A DNA stretch of 64,000 nt from Enterococcus casseliflavus NBRC 100478 (GTDB taxonomy: Bacteria; Bacillota; Bacilli; Lactobacillales; Enterococcaceae), in contig NZ_BCPT01000006.1 of the NCBI RefSeq assembly GCF_001544095.1, positions 124,001-188,000 of the forward strand, given 5' to 3'. Below are positions 21,206 to 30,418 of the stretch, piece after piece (within the stretch, counting starts at the first letter, position 1; the number at the start of each line of letters is the position of its first letter). Under the pieces are notes generated by a model. That model did no database searches. It worked only from the letters and a program-made list of their open reading frames with translations, and was not told where the DNA came from. A program made the translations under genes and the position numbers.

Positions 21206-22159
21206 CTAGTTTTCTTCAGAAAGCCCATTAAAAAAAGCTTCAGTGTCTCGTTCATCTTGCTTTAATTGCTCGATCAACGCTTGTGCGCCATTGAAAGCGA
21301 CTTGATCACGTAAGAAATGATGCCAGCGGATCGCCACGGTTTCACCATAGATATCTTGATGAAAATCGAGAATATAAATCTCAACTGTTAACTGGCGACC
21401 TTGACCAAACGTATCATTGTGACCAATCGAGCCCATCGATGGATACCACTTGTCACCAACTTTGATTTCCGTCACATAGACGCCTTCTTTTGGCAACCGA
21501 ACGGTGCTCTTCACTTTGATATTTGCGGTTGGAAACCCAAGTTCTCGTCCTCTAGCATCACCGTGAACGACGGTTCCTTCAAATTCATAAATATACCCTA
21601 ACAAGCGATTGACTTGCGCCATATCACCATTTTGTAGTGCAGAGCGAATGCGTGTGGAGCTGACCTTTTCCTCATGAAACGATTCTTGCGCGACAGTCAC
21701 GACTTCAAAACGTCCTTCTGCATAGGTTGGCAAAAGCGCCATGTTGGCAATCTCTTTCTTGCCATAGGTATAGTCAAAACCTGCAACAACAACTTTTGCA
21801 TGCAGTCCGATCATATATTCATCTACAAATACTTGCGGTGCCAAATTTGCAAAAGCAGAAGTAAATTCAATGATATAAAGAATGTCTACTCCAAGTTGTT
21901 CCATGTGCGCTTCTTTTTGCGGCAAACTGGTCAGGTATTGCATTTTTTCAGGATCCACCTTTTGAAAAACGATCGAGGGATGCTGATTAAAGGTCATCAA
22001 CGCCAATTTTAACCCTTTCTCCTCTGCAATCTTTCGTCCTGTTTCAATGACTTTTTGATGACCTAAATGCACGCCATCGAAAAAGCCTAAAACTAAGACG
22101 ATCTCCTCCTCAGGAATCGCTGCGTGATCATAAGGGTGTCTCATTTCAATGATTTCCAT
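21206..22159 (-). CDS. ribF: Bifunctional riboflavin kinase / FAD synthetase
   Basis: 317 residues from the ATG at 22159 (AGGAG 7 nt upstream, inside truB); an ATG 6 nt earlier sits too close. The N-terminal FAD synthetase domain has the nucleotidyltransferase motif GFFDGVHLGHQKV (residues about 27-39). The C-terminal flavokinase domain has GFPTANIK near residue 195. It makes FMN and FAD from riboflavin. It overlaps the truB stop, so the pair is translationally coupled, as in many Firmicutes. Confidence 0.96.
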   Translation of the reverse strand: MEIIEMRHPYDHAAIPEEEIVLVLGFFDGVHLGHQKVIETGRKIAEEKGLKLALMTFNQHPSIVFQKVDPEKMQYLTSLPQKEAHMEQLGVDILYIIEFTSAFANLAPQVFVDEYMIGLHAKVVVAGFDYTYGKKEIANMALLPTYAEGRFEVVTVAQESFHEEKVSSTRIRSALQNGDMAQVNRLLGYIYEFEGTVVHGDARGRELGFPTANIKVKSTVRLPKEGVYVTEIKVGDKWYPSMGSIGHNDTFGQGRQLTVEIYILDFHQDIYGETVAIRWHHFLRDQVAFNGAQALIEQLKQDERDTEAFFNGLSEEN

Positions 22160-22161
22160 GT

Positions 22162-23088
22162 TCATTCTCCTATTTCTGTACGGATGACTTTTACCGGTTT
22201 CATCATATCCTGGTATTTGTCATGAGCTTTATAGATACTGATCAATTGTTCTCGATAAAAAATCGCCACTAATTCCTCTGGGCGCTTTGGTAATCCAAAC
22301 GCGCTGAAGGGCAAACGCATGCCATTTTTTACTTTCTGCCAGAGGTCTGCATCGATCGTCACTTGAAGAAATTCTGATACCCCGTATTCTAAAGGTAGTA
22401 GTAGTTCCGAAACACGTTGTTCATCGACTGCCTTTTGCACCTCTGCAATCGTGTAGGATTGTTCTTTTGAAAAACCACCGCTTTTTAGGCGAGTCAAATC
22501 AGACATATGCGCGGGTACACCCAGCAATTTCCCTGTGTCGACCGCTAATGTGCGAACATAGGTCCCTTTTCCACAAGAAACTTCAAAACGCCAGCTTTGC
22601 GTATTGTCCTCATGAATAATCGGCTCTGAAATTCGTTCAAAGGAATAAATTTCTGCGTTGCGCTGTGGCCGCTCGACAGTTTCATTATTACGAGCATATT
22701 CGTAAAGTCGTTTGCCATTGACTTTGACCGCCGAATACATCGGCGGGATCTGGGTAATCGTCCCCGTCAACTGTTTCATTGCCTGATCGATCTCTTCCTT
22801 CGTAAACGGACGAGTTAGTGCTTGTTGTTCAACGATATCCCCCGACCGATCTTCTGTAGTGGTACTGAATCCCAAGGTGATTTCCCCGGTGTAGACTTTT
22901 CCAGAATCAACCAAGTATTCGACGATCTTCGTTCCTTTTCCGATACAAATGGGCAAGACACCATCCACGTCAGGATCTAGTGTGCCGCTGTGTCCGATTT
23001 TTTTTGTCTTTAATATTTTTCGTAATTTAAACACGCAGTCGTGACTTGTTTGTCCACGCTCTTTCCATAATGGTAAAATCCCGTCCAT
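22162..23088 (-). CDS. truB: tRNA pseudouridine(55) synthase
   Basis: 308 residues from the ATG at 23088 (TGGAGG upstream); the longer frame lacks a ribosome-binding site. The catalytic Asp is in IGHSGTLDPDVDGVLP (residues about 33-48), and the family motif TRPFTKEEI plus a C-terminal PUA-like domain follow. It makes the universal pseudouridine-55 in the T-loop of tRNA. In most Firmicutes truB-ribF follows rbfA directly; here a PAP2 gene on the opposite strand separates them. Confidence 0.96.
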   Translation of the reverse strand: MDGILPLWKERGQTSHDCVFKLRKILKTKKIGHSGTLDPDVDGVLPICIGKGTKIVEYLVDSGKVYTGEITLGFSTTTEDRSGDIVEQQALTRPFTKEEIDQAMKQLTGTITQIPPMYSAVKVNGKRLYEYARNNETVERPQRNAEIYSFERISEPIIHEDNTQSWRFEVSCGKGTYVRTLAVDTGKLLGVPAHMSDLTRLKSGGFSKEQSYTIAEVQKAVDEQRVSELLLPLEYGVSEFLQVTIDADLWQKVKNGMRLPFSAFGLPKRPEELVAIFYREQLISIYKAHDKYQDMMKPVKVIRTEIGE

Positions 23089-23210
23089 CGTATTCCTCCA
23101 TTTCACTTCAACTTGCTTATTATAACATATAAAAAAAATTCATTGCACGACAAAATCCTTTTCGCTCTTTCTCATTACATGATAAACTAAGCATATAAGG
23201 AGGTCCTAAA

Positions 23211-23789
23211 ATGGTTGTTTTAACGATAGGGTCATTTATTGGATTTGCCATTTTTTTGATCATGATTCAGCTCGGCACGATGCAGCGTTGGGAAGAAGCG
23301 TTTGCTTTGCAGATCATCCAAAGCCGTACGCCCTCTTTGACGCGCATGATGCACTTTTTTACCAATTTAGGAAAAGCCTTTCCGACAGTTGCGATCGCTT
23401 TACTGTTGTTTGCCTTTCCATCATCGCGGGCGGATCTTGCACCAAAAACAGCAGTCAGTATCTTCATAGTATCAGCAGCTGCTTACTTGATCAAACGAAT
23501 CGTCCGACGAGATCGTCCTATTGATCATCGTTTAGTTGAAGAAAAAGATCACAGCTTTCCTAGTGCTCATGCTGCCACATCCGCTGCCATGTATGGAACG
23601 ATCGCCTTGAATCTTGGACAATTGGTTCCCTCAGCTGTCATCCCGATGACCTTACTGGCAACTTTGCTTAGCTTTATGATTGGCTTTAGCAGAGTCTACT
23701 TAGGGATCCATTTTTTAACAGATGTGATCGGTGGTTGGCTCTTAGGGGCAGGTGTTGCTGGACTGGTTACTTTACTGATGAATTCCTGA
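23211..23789 (+). CDS. PAP2-family membrane phosphatase
   Basis: 192 residues with AAGGAGG upstream of the ATG. About six membrane segments and the three phosphatase motifs: KRIVRRDRP, PSAHA (Ser and His of motif 2), and SRVYLGIHFLTD (motif 3 with nucleophile His and Asp). Likely acts on undecaprenyl pyrophosphate, phosphatidylglycerophosphate or a similar lipid phosphate at the membrane. It stands alone and divergent from truB, ended by a bidirectional terminator shared with rbfA. Confidence 0.9.
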   Translation: MVVLTIGSFIGFAIFLIMIQLGTMQRWEEAFALQIIQSRTPSLTRMMHFFTNLGKAFPTVAIALLLFAFPSSRADLAPKTAVSIFIVSAAAYLIKRIVRRDRPIDHRLVEEKDHSFPSAHAATSAAMYGTIALNLGQLVPSAVIPMTLLATLLSFMIGFSRVYLGIHFLTDVIGGWLLGAGVAGLVTLLMNS

Positions 23790-23808
23790 TGCTTTTTCCA
23801 AATAAAAA

Positions 23809-23842
23809 AGAACAGCTTCGACTGGAAGCTGTTCTTTTTTTT
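23809..23842. terminator. Bidirectional terminator, PAP2 gene / rbfA
   Basis: AGAACAGCTTC (23809-23819) and GAAGCTGTTCT (23825-23835), 5-nt loop, T-runs on both sides. Confidence 0.93.
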
Positions 23843-24191
23843 ATTCTTCTGAGTGCAATGCGCGAATCATTTCATCAATTTTATTCCCGTATTGTACAGA
23901 TTCATCCAACTCGAATTGGATTTCTGGAACTTTGTAGAGCGTTAGCGCTTGGCCTAGTTCACGACGAACCAACCCAGTTGCTTTTTCCAGTCCTGCTTGG
24001 GCTTTTTGCTTATCTGAAGCCAAGTCCGTCAAGGTGCTGTAAAAGATCGTTGCTTGCTGCAAATCTCCAGTTACTCGTACATCTGTGATCGTCACATCTT
24101 GCACGCGAGGATCACGAACTTTTTTACGAAGAATTTGATTGACTTCTTTTAAGATTTCTTGCGCCACTCGGCGATCTCGATAGTTAGCCAT
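23841..24191 (-). CDS. rbfA: 30S ribosome-binding factor A
   Basis: 116 residues, KH-like fold. Typical N-terminus [15 protein letters not shown], the conserved [20 protein letters not shown] and the C-terminal [13 protein letters not shown]. It acts in late 16S rRNA and 30S maturation and cold adaptation. Last gene of rimP-nusA-ylxR-ylxQ-infB-rbfA; its stop is next to the terminator. Confidence 0.96.
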   Translation of the reverse strand: MANYRDRRVAQEILKEVNQILRKKVRDPRVQDVTITDVRVTGDLQQATIFYSTLTDLASDKQKAQAGLEKATGLVRRELGQALTLYKVPEIQFELDESVQYGNKIDEMIRALHSEE

Positions 24192-24224
24192 TCAAAAAGC
24201 CTCCTTGTATAGTTGTCATTTCGT

Positions 24225-26957
24225 TTATTTTGTTGGTACTTCTTCCATGACATAGCCTTCGATCACATCATCGACTTTTACATCGTTGAATTTCTCGATC
24301 ATCGCGCCACATTCAAATCCTAGCTTCACTTCTTTGACATCGTCTTTGAAGCGTTTCAAGCTGGCAAGTTTGCCTTCATAAATGACGATACCGTCACGAA
24401 TCACCCGTACACCACTGTCACGGCGAATGCTGCCTTCCGTCACATAGCAACCAGCGATCGTACCAACTTTAGAAACTTTGTAGGTTTCACGAACGATCAT
24501 TTGACCGGTGATTTTTTCTTCAAATTCAGGATCAAGCATCCCTTTCATCGCTGTTTCGATTTCTTCGATCGCTTTGTAGATAATGCGATGCAAACGAATA
24601 TCGACTTCTTCTGCTTCCGCTTGCTGTTTGGCTTGCGGTGTAGGGCGGACGTTGAATCCGATGATGATAGCATTACTTGCTGCTGCTAGCGTTACGTCAC
24701 TTTCATTAATGGCACCAACGGCTGAATGGACGATGTTTACTCGCACACCTTCAACATCGATTTTCTTCAATGACGCAGCTAACGCTTCGGCTGAACCTTG
24801 TACGTCTGCTTTGATGATGACGTTCACTTCTTTCAGTTCGCCTTCTTTCAGACTTTCAAACAAGTTATCCAATGTCACACGACTGCTTGATGCACGTTGT
24901 TCCATCAAGGCACGTTTTGCACGTTCTTCACCTGCTGCCCGAGCCGTTTTTTCATCTTCAAAGGTAACGAAACGGTCACCTGCTTGAGGGACATCGTTCA
25001 ATCCTGTGATTTCGACTGGCGTTGCAGGTCCAGCTGCTTTATCACGACGACCTAAATCATTCGTCATCACGCGGACACGACCGAAAGTGTTCCCTACAAC
25101 GATTGGATCACCAACATGAAGAGTTCCTTGTTGTACCAATAGTGTTGCTACAGGACCTTTGCCTTTATCAAGGCGCGCTTCAATAACGGTACCGATCGCT
25201 CGTTGGGTAGGATCAGCTTTCAAATCTTCGACTTCTGCTACTAAGAGGATCATTTCAAGCAATTCTTCAATGTTTTGCCCAAATTTCGCTGAGATTTCAA
25301 CGAAGATCGTATCCCCACCCCAAGCTTCTGGGATCAACTCATGTTCACTTAATTCTTGCATCACATGTTGAGGGTTAGCACCTGGTTTATCGATTTTGTT
25401 TACTGCAACGATGATTGGCACTTTTGCTGCTTTCGCATGGTTGATCGCTTCTACCGTTTGCGGCATGACACCATCATCAGCTGCGACAACTAAAATCGTA
25501 ATATCGGTGATACTTGCTCCCCGTGCACGCATACTGGTGAACGCCGCGTGTCCAGGAGTATCTAAGAAAGTGATTGGTTTGCCATTGATGTCGATTTGGT
25601 AAGCCCCGATATGCTGCGTGATTCCTCCAGCTTCCCCACTTGTTACGCGGGAATGACGTAACGTATCTAGCAATGTTGTTTTCCCGTGGTCAACGTGACC
25701 CATGATGGTTACAACAGGTGGTCGTGATACTAAATTCTCTTCAATTTGTTCTTCTACTTCGAAGAATTTATCGATATCTGCGATATCCACTTGAACTTTT
25801 TCTTGTGGTTCGATTCCGTAATCGGTAGCAAGCAGTTCAATCGTATCTTTATCTAAAGGTTGGTTTTGATTGACCATAACCCCCATCATAAAGAGCTTCT
25901 TGATGATCTCTGCTGGTTCACGGTAGATTTTTTTCGCGATATCCGCTACGTTCATGCCTTCTGTATATTCCAATACTTCTGGCAGTTCACGGAATTTACG
26001 TGCTGGAACTGGCGGTTTCTTTTCCGTCTGCTGACGGCCTTTTTTCCCTTTTTTGTTAAATTTATTGCGATTGTTGTTGTTGAAATTGTTATTGCGTCCA
26101 CCGTAATTTGACTTGCCGCGGTTTTGATTTCCTCCACGGGAATCATTCGAGCCTTGCGTACGGTTGTTGTTGCGGTCTGCCCCTTGCGTATTTCCTGCAG
26201 ATTGAGCGGCTGGACGGTTTTGTTGCCCTTGATTGTTCGGACGATTTTGTTGTCCTTGGTTGTTTGGACGGTTTTGCTGTCCTTGGTTATTCGGACGATT
26301 TTGTTGCCCTTGGTTGTTTGGACGATTTTGTTGCCCTTGGTTGTTTGGACGGTTTTGCTGTCCTTGATTGTTTGGACGGTTTTGTTGTCCTTGGTTGTTT
26401 GGACGATTTTGTTGCCCTTGGTTATTCGGACGGTTTTGTTGTCCTTGGTTGTTTGGGCGATTTTGTTGCCCTTGATTATTCGGACGGTTTTGTTGTCCTT
26501 GGTTTGTTGGGCGGTTTTGTTGCCCTTGATTGTTACGATTCTCTTGGTTATTCACTCGATTATGACTTCCTTGGTTATTTGGTCTGTTACTTCCTTGACT
26601 GTTCGTGCGCTCTACTTGTCCTTGACCAGCAGGACGGTTATTGCTTTGCGTAGTTCGCTGTTGACTTTGATTATTATGACGGTTTTGGAAGTTAGGATTA
26701 TTTCTTTGCGTTTTAAATTTCTTTTGTTCTTGTTTTTCCGGCTGGTTGGCTGGTTTCTGATTTGCGGGATTTGAGTTTGCAGATGTTTTACCATTTGGAT
26801 TGCCGCCTAATGACTGCTGCAATTTCTGCGCCTCTCCATCTGAGATCGCGCCCATATGATTTTTGACATCAAAGCCTAAAGATTGTGCTTTTTCAACAAC
26901 CTCTTTGCTCGATTTGTTCCATTCTTTTGCAAGTTCATAAATTCTTTTTTTCCCCAT
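24225..26957 (-). CDS. infB: Translation initiation factor IF-2
   Basis: 910 residues, longer than the roughly 700-800 usual in lactic acid bacteria. The N-terminal IF2_N helix bundle is at residues 1-50 ([12 protein letters not shown]), then a 230-residue Asn/Gln/Arg-rich spacer dominated by twelve 9-residue repeats (about residues 142-249). A second IF2_N domain and the GTPase domain follow, with G1 [10 protein letters not shown]3 DTPGHAA and G4 NKIDKP, then domains II-IV. It places initiator tRNA on the 30S. The extra length is entirely in the repeat. Confidence 0.97.
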   Translation of the reverse strand: MGKKRIYELAKEWNKSSKEVVEKAQSLGFDVKNHMGAISDGEAQKLQQSLGGNPNGKTSANSNPANQKPANQPEKQEQKKFKTQRNNPNFQNRHNNQSQQRTTQSNNRPAGQGQVERTNSQGSNRPNNQGSHNRVNNQENRNNQGQQNRPTNQGQQNRPNNQGQQNRPNNQGQQNRPNNQGQQNRPNNQGQQNRPNNQGQQNRPNNQGQQNRPNNQGQQNRPNNQGQQNRPNNQGQQNRPNNQGQQNRPAAQSAGNTQGADRNNNRTQGSNDSRGGNQNRGKSNYGGRNNNFNNNNRNKFNKKGKKGRQQTEKKPPVPARKFRELPEVLEYTEGMNVADIAKKIYREPAEIIKKLFMMGVMVNQNQPLDKDTIELLATDYGIEPQEKVQVDIADIDKFFEVEEQIEENLVSRPPVVTIMGHVDHGKTTLLDTLRHSRVTSGEAGGITQHIGAYQIDINGKPITFLDTPGHAAFTSMRARGASITDITILVVAADDGVMPQTVEAINHAKAAKVPIIVAVNKIDKPGANPQHVMQELSEHELIPEAWGGDTIFVEISAKFGQNIEELLEMILLVAEVEDLKADPTQRAIGTVIEARLDKGKGPVATLLVQQGTLHVGDPIVVGNTFGRVRVMTNDLGRRDKAAGPATPVEITGLNDVPQAGDRFVTFEDEKTARAAGEERAKRALMEQRASSSRVTLDNLFESLKEGELKEVNVIIKADVQGSAEALAASLKKIDVEGVRVNIVHSAVGAINESDVTLAAASNAIIIGFNVRPTPQAKQQAEAEEVDIRLHRIIYKAIEEIETAMKGMLDPEFEEKITGQMIVRETYKVSKVGTIAGCYVTEGSIRRDSGVRVIRDGIVIYEGKLASLKRFKDDVKEVKLGFECGAMIEKFNDVKVDDVIEGYVMEEVPTK
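26211..26534 (-). repeat. Twelve 27-bp tandem repeats inside infB
   Basis: Twelve in-frame 27-bp units at exact 27-bp phase, each encoding NNQGQQNRP or a close variant (one TNQGQQNRP). Third positions differ between units (CGG/CGA/GCG/TTG/CTG variants) while the peptide is nearly constant. It produces long spurious frames on the plus strand. Confidence 0.95.
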
Positions 26958-26969
26958 GCAATCACCTTC

Positions 26970-27278
26970 CTAACCTAATATTAATTCCTGCACCTTCCTT
27001 GCAAATCCTTGATCTAAGATGCCAATGACCATTCTTGGCTTTCCAATGGCCGCACTGATTTCATCAGCAGAAAATGCATCTAGGAGCGGAATTTCGTAAT
27101 AAGAACTTTTGTCCTTAATTTTCTTTTGTGTATTTTTACCAGCATCACTGGCGACAATGACCAAAGCAGCTTTCTCATTGCGAATCTCTTTTAAGGTCAT
27201 TTCTTCACCAGTCACTAATTTCCCAGCACGCATGGCTAGTCCTAACATATTTAATGCTTTGGTTTTATTCATTTGCAA
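26970..27278 (-). CDS. ylxQ: L7Ae-family RNA-binding protein YlxQ
   Basis: 102 residues of the L7Ae/L30e fold; the conserved core AGKLVTGEEMTLKEIR and LVIVASDAGKNTQKK is seen. It is an RNA-binding paralog of ribosomal L7Ae proteins, always encoded between ylxR and infB in Firmicutes; the exact RNA target is not settled. It overlaps ylxR by 14 bp, so translation is coupled, and ends 13 bp before infB. Confidence 0.92.
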   Translation of the reverse strand: MQMNKTKALNMLGLAMRAGKLVTGEEMTLKEIRNEKAALVIVASDAGKNTQKKIKDKSSYYEIPLLDAFSADEISAAIGKPRMVIGILDQGFARKVQELILG

Positions 27279-27564
27279 ATAACTCTTTTCGCGCTTTTTG
27301 GTGCGTTACATAGTCCAATAGTTCTTGGTAAAATTCATCTGTTAATTTCGTTTCCAGCACCCGATCCAAGATCCGCTTATCCCATGCTTTCTGGGCTTCA
27401 GCCGGTTCGATCGCTATATAAGCTCCTCGACCGGGCATTTTTCCTGTTGGATCGATGGAAACAACGCCTTCTTTTGAACGAGTGATACGAAGCATTTCTT
27501 TCTTAGGCAGCATTTCGCCTGAAATCACTGATTTTCGTAAAGGAATTTTTCGTTTTTTCATCAC
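27265..27564 (-). CDS. rnpM: RNase P modulator RnpM (YlxR)
   Basis: 99 residues of the YlxR/DUF448 family. The signature KMPGRGAYIA and the basic N-terminus (KKRKIPLRKSVISGEM) are present; in place of the usual Cys-containing start motif (R.CVVSGE), this protein reads RKSVISGEM, so the Cys is absent. YlxR binds RNase P RNA and modulates its activity in Bacillus. It lies between nusA and ylxQ in the conserved operon order. Confidence 0.92.
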   Translation of the reverse strand: MMKKRKIPLRKSVISGEMLPKKEMLRITRSKEGVVSIDPTGKMPGRGAYIAIEPAEAQKAWDKRILDRVLETKLTDEFYQELLDYVTHQKARKELFANE

Positions 27565-27577
27565 GATCTCACCTCAA

Positions 27578-28792
27578 CTATTTTTCGTCAAACTCAACAT
27601 TTTCATAATCATCCGCAGTCATGTCTGATGAAAGGATCGCTTCATCAACTGTTTCTGCAGATTCTGTTGCTTCTGTGCTGCTTTCTTCAGCAGCTTCTGA
27701 AGCAGTTGCATCATACTCATCGATATAGTCGCCTTCATCCAGCTTCGCATAAAACTCTTCCATATCTGTTTCTGATTTGATATCGATTTTGAAGCCAGTC
27801 AATTTAGCTGCTAGACGAGCATTTTGTCCGCGTTTACCGATCGCCAATGATAATTGGTAATCAGGAACGACAACAGTACATGCCTTCGGATTATCAACGT
27901 CGAAAATAACGTCGCTGACTTCTGCTGGATTCAACGCATTGGCGATAAAGATCGCTGGATCTTCATTCCATTCCACGATGTCCATGTTCTCGCCTTTTAA
28001 TTCATTGACGATCGCTTGAACCCGTTGACCTTTAGGACCAACACAAGTGCCGACTGGATCGACGTTGGCATCAAAGGAACGAACAGCAACTTTGGCACGA
28101 TCCCCTGCTTCACGAGCAATACTTACGATCTCTACAGTACCATCATATACTTCTGGCACTTCTTGTTCAAATAATCGGCGTAGCAAATCTGGATGGCTAC
28201 GGCTAACGAATACTTGAGGGCCTTTCGAAGTATTTTCAACACGAGAAACGAATACTTTGATCCGATCATGGGGTTGATAAAACTCATTTGGCATTTGGTC
28301 TTGTTTTGAAAGCACGGCTTCAATTTTGCCTAAGTTTACATAGATATAACGATTGTCTTGGCGTTCAACGATTCCTTGCAGAATGTCTTTTTCGTACGCA
28401 CTAAATTCGTTATAGATAATGTTTCTTTCCGCTTCACGGACCCGTTGCAAAATGACTTGTTTTGCTGTTTGCGCCGCAATACGACCAAAGTCTTTAGGCG
28501 TTACTTCAAAACGGATTTTGTCGCCGATTTCATAAGCGGGGTTGATTGTCATCGCTTCTTTTAATGAAACCTCTAGTTGCGAGTCCATGACTTCTTCTGT
28601 CACTTCTTTGACTGCATAGACGTGGATGTTGCCTTTTTTCTGATCAAATTCAACTTCCACATTTTGTGCTTGCCCGTAATGACGTTTGTACGCTGAAACC
28701 AATGCCGCTTCCAAGGCATCGATGACAATCTCTTTTGAAATGCCTTTCTCTGCTTCTAATGCATCCAATGCATTCAACATTTCTTTACTCAT
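27578..28792 (-). CDS. nusA: Transcription termination/antitermination factor NusA
   Basis: 404 residues. The N-terminal RNA polymerase-binding domain (1-130) is followed by S1 (about 135-200), then KH1 and KH2 ([14 protein letters not shown] and [13 protein letters not shown]). After KH2 comes an acidic Ala/Ser/Glu-rich tail instead of the extra repeats of proteobacterial NusA, as usual in Firmicutes. It promotes pausing and intrinsic termination. Second gene of the operon; the leader carries a terminator that NusA could itself act on. Confidence 0.97.
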   Translation of the reverse strand: MSKEMLNALDALEAEKGISKEIVIDALEAALVSAYKRHYGQAQNVEVEFDQKKGNIHVYAVKEVTEEVMDSQLEVSLKEAMTINPAYEIGDKIRFEVTPKDFGRIAAQTAKQVILQRVREAERNIIYNEFSAYEKDILQGIVERQDNRYIYVNLGKIEAVLSKQDQMPNEFYQPHDRIKVFVSRVENTSKGPQVFVSRSHPDLLRRLFEQEVPEVYDGTVEIVSIAREAGDRAKVAVRSFDANVDPVGTCVGPKGQRVQAIVNELKGENMDIVEWNEDPAIFIANALNPAEVSDVIFDVDNPKACTVVVPDYQLSLAIGKRGQNARLAAKLTGFKIDIKSETDMEEFYAKLDEGDYIDEYDATASEAAEESSTEATESAETVDEAILSSDMTADDYENVEFDEK

Positions 28793-28813
28793 GATTCTTT
28801 CATTCCTCCGTGT

Positions 28814-29287
28814 TTAAAATTGAATGGCTAAACGAGCTTTGGCAATATTTTTCCGGTCGATCGTTCGTTCTTTTTCTCTGGTTTTGATTCGGGTCTTAAT
28901 AACTAGCTGGTTTTCGTCGAATGACTGTAAAAAGCCTTCGAACTGTTTTTCTCCATCAATCGGTTGATATAAAGAAACATGAATGTACTCGCCGACTGCC
29001 CGTTGATAATCTGCTTCTTTCTTCAATGGACGCTCGGCGCCAGGGGAAGAAACTTCCAAGAAATAGGCCTGTGGAATAGGATCAGGTTCGCATTGGTCTA
29101 ATTGTTCACTAAGTTGTTCACTGACAAAGGCACATTCCTCGATATCGATTCCGCCTTCTTTATCGATGAACACACGAAGAAACCAATTTTTCCCCTCCTT
29201 CACGAATTCTACTTCAACTAATTCAAATTTTTGCGCATCCAGAATAGGGGTCACTATATCTGTAACAGTTTCCACTACCGTACTCAC
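28814..29287 (-). CDS. rimP: Ribosome maturation factor RimP
   Basis: 157 residues from a GTG at 29287 (AAAGGAGG 7 nt upstream); the longer frame has no ribosome-binding site and starts inside the leader. Features: [31 protein letters not shown] and the conserved [10 protein letters not shown]. It binds the 30S and assists its assembly. First gene of rimP-nusA-ylxR-ylxQ-infB-rbfA, 46 bp downstream of an intrinsic terminator in its leader. Confidence 0.94.
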   Translation of the reverse strand: MSTVVETVTDIVTPILDAQKFELVEVEFVKEGKNWFLRVFIDKEGGIDIEECAFVSEQLSEQLDQCEPDPIPQAYFLEVSSPGAERPLKKEADYQRAVGEYIHVSLYQPIDGEKQFEGFLQSFDENQLVIKTRIKTREKERTIDRKNIAKARLAIQF

Positions 29288-29332
29288 AACATCGCCTCCT
29301 TTATTTCTCAACGAAACGAACTTCATTCCATT

Positions 29333-29414
29333 AAAAAGAGTGAGCGAAAAAACCGCTCACTCACTCTAAGTATCATTACATTGTAAATATAACACAATTT
29401 TCATAAAGATTCAA
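29333..29414 (-). promoter_or_regulatory. Promoter and leader terminator of the rimP-nusA operon
   Basis: On the minus strand: TTGAAT (29414-29409), 17 bp, TATATT (29391-29386). Initiation near 29380 would be followed at once by a perfect hairpin, GAGTGAGCG (29362-29354) with CGCTCACTC (29346-29338), then TTTTT (29337-29333). No gene upstream needs this terminator, so it lies within the leader and is placed to attenuate the operon. Confidence 0.7.
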
Positions 29415-29442
29415 CTACTGTCGCATGTTCCCTTCGCTTTCA

Positions 29443-29481
29443 GAAAAAAACAAAGCATTTTCTTAAAGATTTTTAATGCTT
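29443..29481 (-). terminator. Terminator after the DUF2752 gene
   Basis: On the minus strand AAGCATT (29481-29475) pairs with AATGCTT (29459-29453) with a long A/T-rich middle, followed by TGTTTTTTT. Confidence 0.65.
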
Positions 29482-29494
29482 GGGTGAATGGCTG

Positions 29495-29848
29495 TTAGTG
29501 AATCACTTGACCAATCCGACGTAGTAGTTGTGGGAAAATGCTCTCTGGATCAAAGTCCATTGGCGCGTCATGTGGGAAATGAAGCCAGAGCCGACCACCA
29601 TAAACCACTAGTACCAAAAGTGTCAAGGTCAGCCACAGGTTGTGACTGTGGTAAAGTTTGCTGATTTTCGGATTTTTTTTGAACAAAACGATTCCGAATA
29701 CGATCGGCACTAAACAAAACAAGGGATGAAAATGCAGCGCACCTTCAAGATCACCCTGAAATAAGTGCAAGTAGGCGCGCGTCATGCCACAACCTGGACA
29801 AGGAAACCCCGTTAACCATTTAAACGGACAAATCAATAATCGACCCAA
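29495..29848 (-). CDS. DUF2752 membrane protein
   Basis: 117 residues. The family core CPFKWLTGFPCPGCGMTRAYLHL is visible in two parts at residues 7-29 (GFPCPGCGMTRA is diagnostic), with three hydrophobic segments. The CPGCG motif could bind metal or form a disulfide. No function is known for the family. It overlaps the DUF4234 gene by 16 bp, and the two are often found together. Confidence 0.85.
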   Translation of the reverse strand: MGRLLICPFKWLTGFPCPGCGMTRAYLHLFQGDLEGALHFHPLFCLVPIVFGIVLFKKNPKISKLYHSHNLWLTLTLLVLVVYGGRLWLHFPHDAPMDFDPESIFPQLLRRIGQVIH

Positions 29849-30270
29849 TCATCTGAATCAGACGAATCGTTTGATGTAGCAGATGACATCATGACATTTT
29901 GATCAGCAGCTTCCCACATTTGGTTCATATCTCCTTGTAAAATCGCCATGTTGATAAAATCAAAACCAAAAAGGCTCAAGACGACAAAAAGGATTTTGTT
30001 GTCACTCAGACGAGGCATATTCGCTCGTTGCTGTGCCCCCATAAAGACATCCGCAATTCGGTACCACCAATAAATTTGGTACAATCCGCAAGTAAGGATC
30101 GATAATAAGATCGATGTTTCTGGCGAAAGACGATTATCCCCGCTGTACTCTGCTAGCTCTTTAGTTGTTTGGTACATCCAAAAGAATGTATAAATGCCAC
30201 AAGTAATAAATGTTAATAAAATGACCGATACAACCGATTTCTTTCTAACTCCGTAATTATAATTCATCAC
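29833..30270 (-). CDS. DUF4234 membrane protein
   Basis: 145 residues with three hydrophobic segments; the DUF4234 core is seen in LTFITCGIYTFFWMYQ and the second copy ILTCGLYQIYWWYR. Membrane located, function unknown. First gene of a two-gene unit with the DUF2752 protein, behind its own promoter. The C-terminal tail (SSATSNDSSDSDDWVDY) is acidic and probably unstructured. Confidence 0.85.
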   Translation of the reverse strand: MMNYNYGVRKKSVVSVILLTFITCGIYTFFWMYQTTKELAEYSGDNRLSPETSILLSILTCGLYQIYWWYRIADVFMGAQQRANMPRLSDNKILFVVLSLFGFDFINMAILQGDMNQMWEAADQNVMMSSATSNDSSDSDDWVDY

Positions 30271-30307
30271 AAACTCCTTTTCTTTTTTTCATTTTTGCCA
30301 CTTATCA

Positions 30308-30336
30308 ATTATACTACAATATAATCATCATAACAA
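30308..30336 (-). promoter_or_regulatory. Promoter of the DUF4234-DUF2752 unit
   Basis: On the minus strand: TTGTTA (30336-30331), 17 bp, TATAAT (30313-30308). Confidence 0.78.
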
Positions 30337-30365
30337 AACCTATTTATTTATTTTTGTGAATTTAG

Positions 30366-30397
30366 ACAAAAAAGCACCATCTTAAAGAAGGTGCTTT
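30366..30397 (-). terminator. Terminator after thrS
   Basis: AAAGCACC (30371-30378) with GGTGCTTT (30390-30397); T-run on the minus strand beyond 30371. Confidence 0.88.
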
Positions 30398-30418
30398 TTC
30401 GCTTCATCCATCATAAAA

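Noticed and set aside
26211-26534. Regular 27-bp repeats as a possible CRISPR array
   Set aside because: There are no unique spacers; units are contiguous and in frame within infB.
26108-26774. Two long plus-strand frames rich in Leu/Val/Asp across infB
   Set aside because: They are antisense shadows of the 27-bp repeat array; periodicity, not coding, keeps them open.
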